Position numbers and translations under genes: made by a program. This document shows, piece by piece, positions 5,378-5,863 of a stretch of DNA of 5,863 bases. Under the pieces are notes generated by a model, which was not told where the DNA came from, searched no databases, and was given only the letters and a program-made list of their open reading frames with translations. The stretch covers positions 1-5,863 of the forward strand of contig JBAWZR010000059.1 of the NCBI GenBank assembly GCA_037142915.1, written 5' to 3'. Each line of letters opens with the position of its first letter. The first letter of the stretch is position 1. This DNA is from JBAWZR01 sp037142915 (GTDB lineage Bacteria > Patescibacteriota > Minisyncoccia > Moranbacterales > UBA1568).

Positions 5378-5863
5378 TTAATACGCAATATTCACATTCC
5401 CCTGTTTCGTCTCCAATTGCAGCACCTTCATTCCCTTCACCACCTGCCGAGTCGGGCGGAATTCGAAGTGACTATCACTCTCATCATCATCCAATGCCTC
5501 TGGTCGGGTCATAATGTAGGTCATATCACGCCAGAGCACATAATGTGATTCAACCTGTTCGTTTTGTGTCTGTGCTTCGGCCGCCAAAACCATATACTTG
5601 CCCGTTTTTTTCTGAATATTCCACTTGTACTGGAGACTGGTGTCTTTCCAATTCGTGACGATGCCATCATAGGCGATGGATCGCAGGGTGATGTCGATAC
5701 GGCGATTTTGATCTTTTTCTTTTTTGAAAGTGATCTTCGTTGTGTGACCAGCTTCATCGGTGATCGTCGCAGTGGTGAGTTTTTCTTGTTTTGGCGCTGG
5801 TTTTCTGCGGAAGAACCAATCGAAGAATCCTCTTGCTTCACGTTCTTCCTCTATTTTATCAGA
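5378..5863 (-). CDS. C-terminal part (161 residues) of an unrecognised protein, start beyond the window
   Basis: The reading frame is open from the window edge at 5863 to TAA at 5378-5380, without a stop, so this is the 3' end of a longer gene. I do not recognise the family. The fragment begins with a charged stretch (SDKIEEEREARG), an aromatic, then basic, patch (FFDWFFRRKPAPKQEK, 13-28), and then alternating hydrophobic/polar segments suggesting beta strands: ATITDEAGHTTKITF (32-46), RRIDITLRSI (54-63), SLQYKWNIQ (76-84), YMVLAAEAQ (90-98), SHYVLWRDMTYIMT (106-119) and MKVLQLETKQGNVNIAY at the end. An acidic run DDDESD lies at 125-130. There are no cysteines and no membrane helix in this part. 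An ATG at 5593 could start a 71-residue protein, but the coding-like character continues upstream and no Shine-Dalgarno precedes it. The membrane protein gene follows after 28 nt. Confidence 0.75.
   Translation of the reverse strand, partial: SDKIEEEREARGFFDWFFRRKPAPKQEKLTTATITDEAGHTTKITFKKEKDQNRRIDITLRSIAYDGIVTNWKDTSLQYKWNIQKKTGKYMVLAAEAQTQNEQVESHYVLWRDMTYIMTRPEALDDDESDSHFEFRPTRQVVKGMKVLQLETKQGNVNIAY

Noticed and set aside
5521..5841. Minus-strand open frame with Lys/Ser-rich translation
   Set aside because: It overlaps the more protein-like frame ending at 5378, which is open to the window edge; the alternative reads as a low-complexity shadow.
1..5863. Alternative genetic code with TGA read as glycine, as in some CPR lineages
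   Set aside because: About 1,860 codons contain no internal in-frame TGA, and TGA ends two genes at family-appropriate lengths.
1..5863. Defence system, mobile element, CRISPR array, tRNA or other RNA gene
   Set aside because: I looked on both strands for repeat-spacer patterns, terminal repeats, transposase or nuclease motifs and tRNA-like arms and saw none; nearly all the sequence is taken up by the six genes.

Overview
The window reads as a compact bacterial chromosome segment in which every supportable gene lies on the minus strand, so transcription runs from high to low coordinates. The likely source is a member of the Candidate Phyla Radiation (Patescibacteria), probably a Parcubacteria-type lineage. 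The main clue is the small four-helix membrane protein at 4951-5349, which resembles hypothetical proteins I associate with that group. Very short intergenic gaps and the divergent but complete enolase and PfkB-type kinase fit too. This assignment is inference from remembered families, not from a search. The genetic code appears standard: TGA ends the kinase and glycosyltransferase genes, and no internal in-frame TGA occurs in about 1,860 codons.

In transcription order the window holds: (1) 5863-5378, the C-terminal 161 residues of an unrecognised protein with a charged linker and a probable beta-rich domain, its start beyond the window edge; (2) 5349-4951, the 132-residue membrane protein; (3) 4853-3741, a GT4 glycosyltransferase; (4) 3675-2410, enolase; (5) 2404-1400, a PfkB/ribokinase-family sugar kinase; (6) 1340-1, the first 446 residues of a short-type alpha-glucan phosphorylase (GT35), its end beyond the window edge. 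The longest non-coding stretch is 97 bases (4854-4950). I see no tRNA, rRNA, CRISPR array, insertion sequence or convincing intrinsic terminator.

The best-supported regulatory site is a sigma70-like promoter just after the glycosyltransferase stop codon (TTGGCA, 18 bp, TATACT), followed by a 13-bp palindrome containing the enolase Shine-Dalgarno. It should drive eno and the kinase, which are 5 bases apart, and perhaps the phosphorylase 59 bases further on. A weaker promoter-like pair (GTGACT, 17 bp, TATACT) overlaps the kinase stop codon and may give the phosphorylase its own transcript.

Functionally, eno, the kinase and the phosphorylase suggest a small carbohydrate module: phosphorolysis of a stored or imported alpha-glucan to glucose-1-phosphate, a sugar phosphorylation step, and the 2-phosphoglycerate to phosphoenolpyruvate step of glycolysis. 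The glycosyltransferase probably serves surface or exopolysaccharide synthesis and is a separate function. I did not find a clearly new biological system. The points most worth a second look are the kinase's substrate, the phosphorylase's leader, and the two unrecognised or poorly characterised genes at the high-coordinate end.
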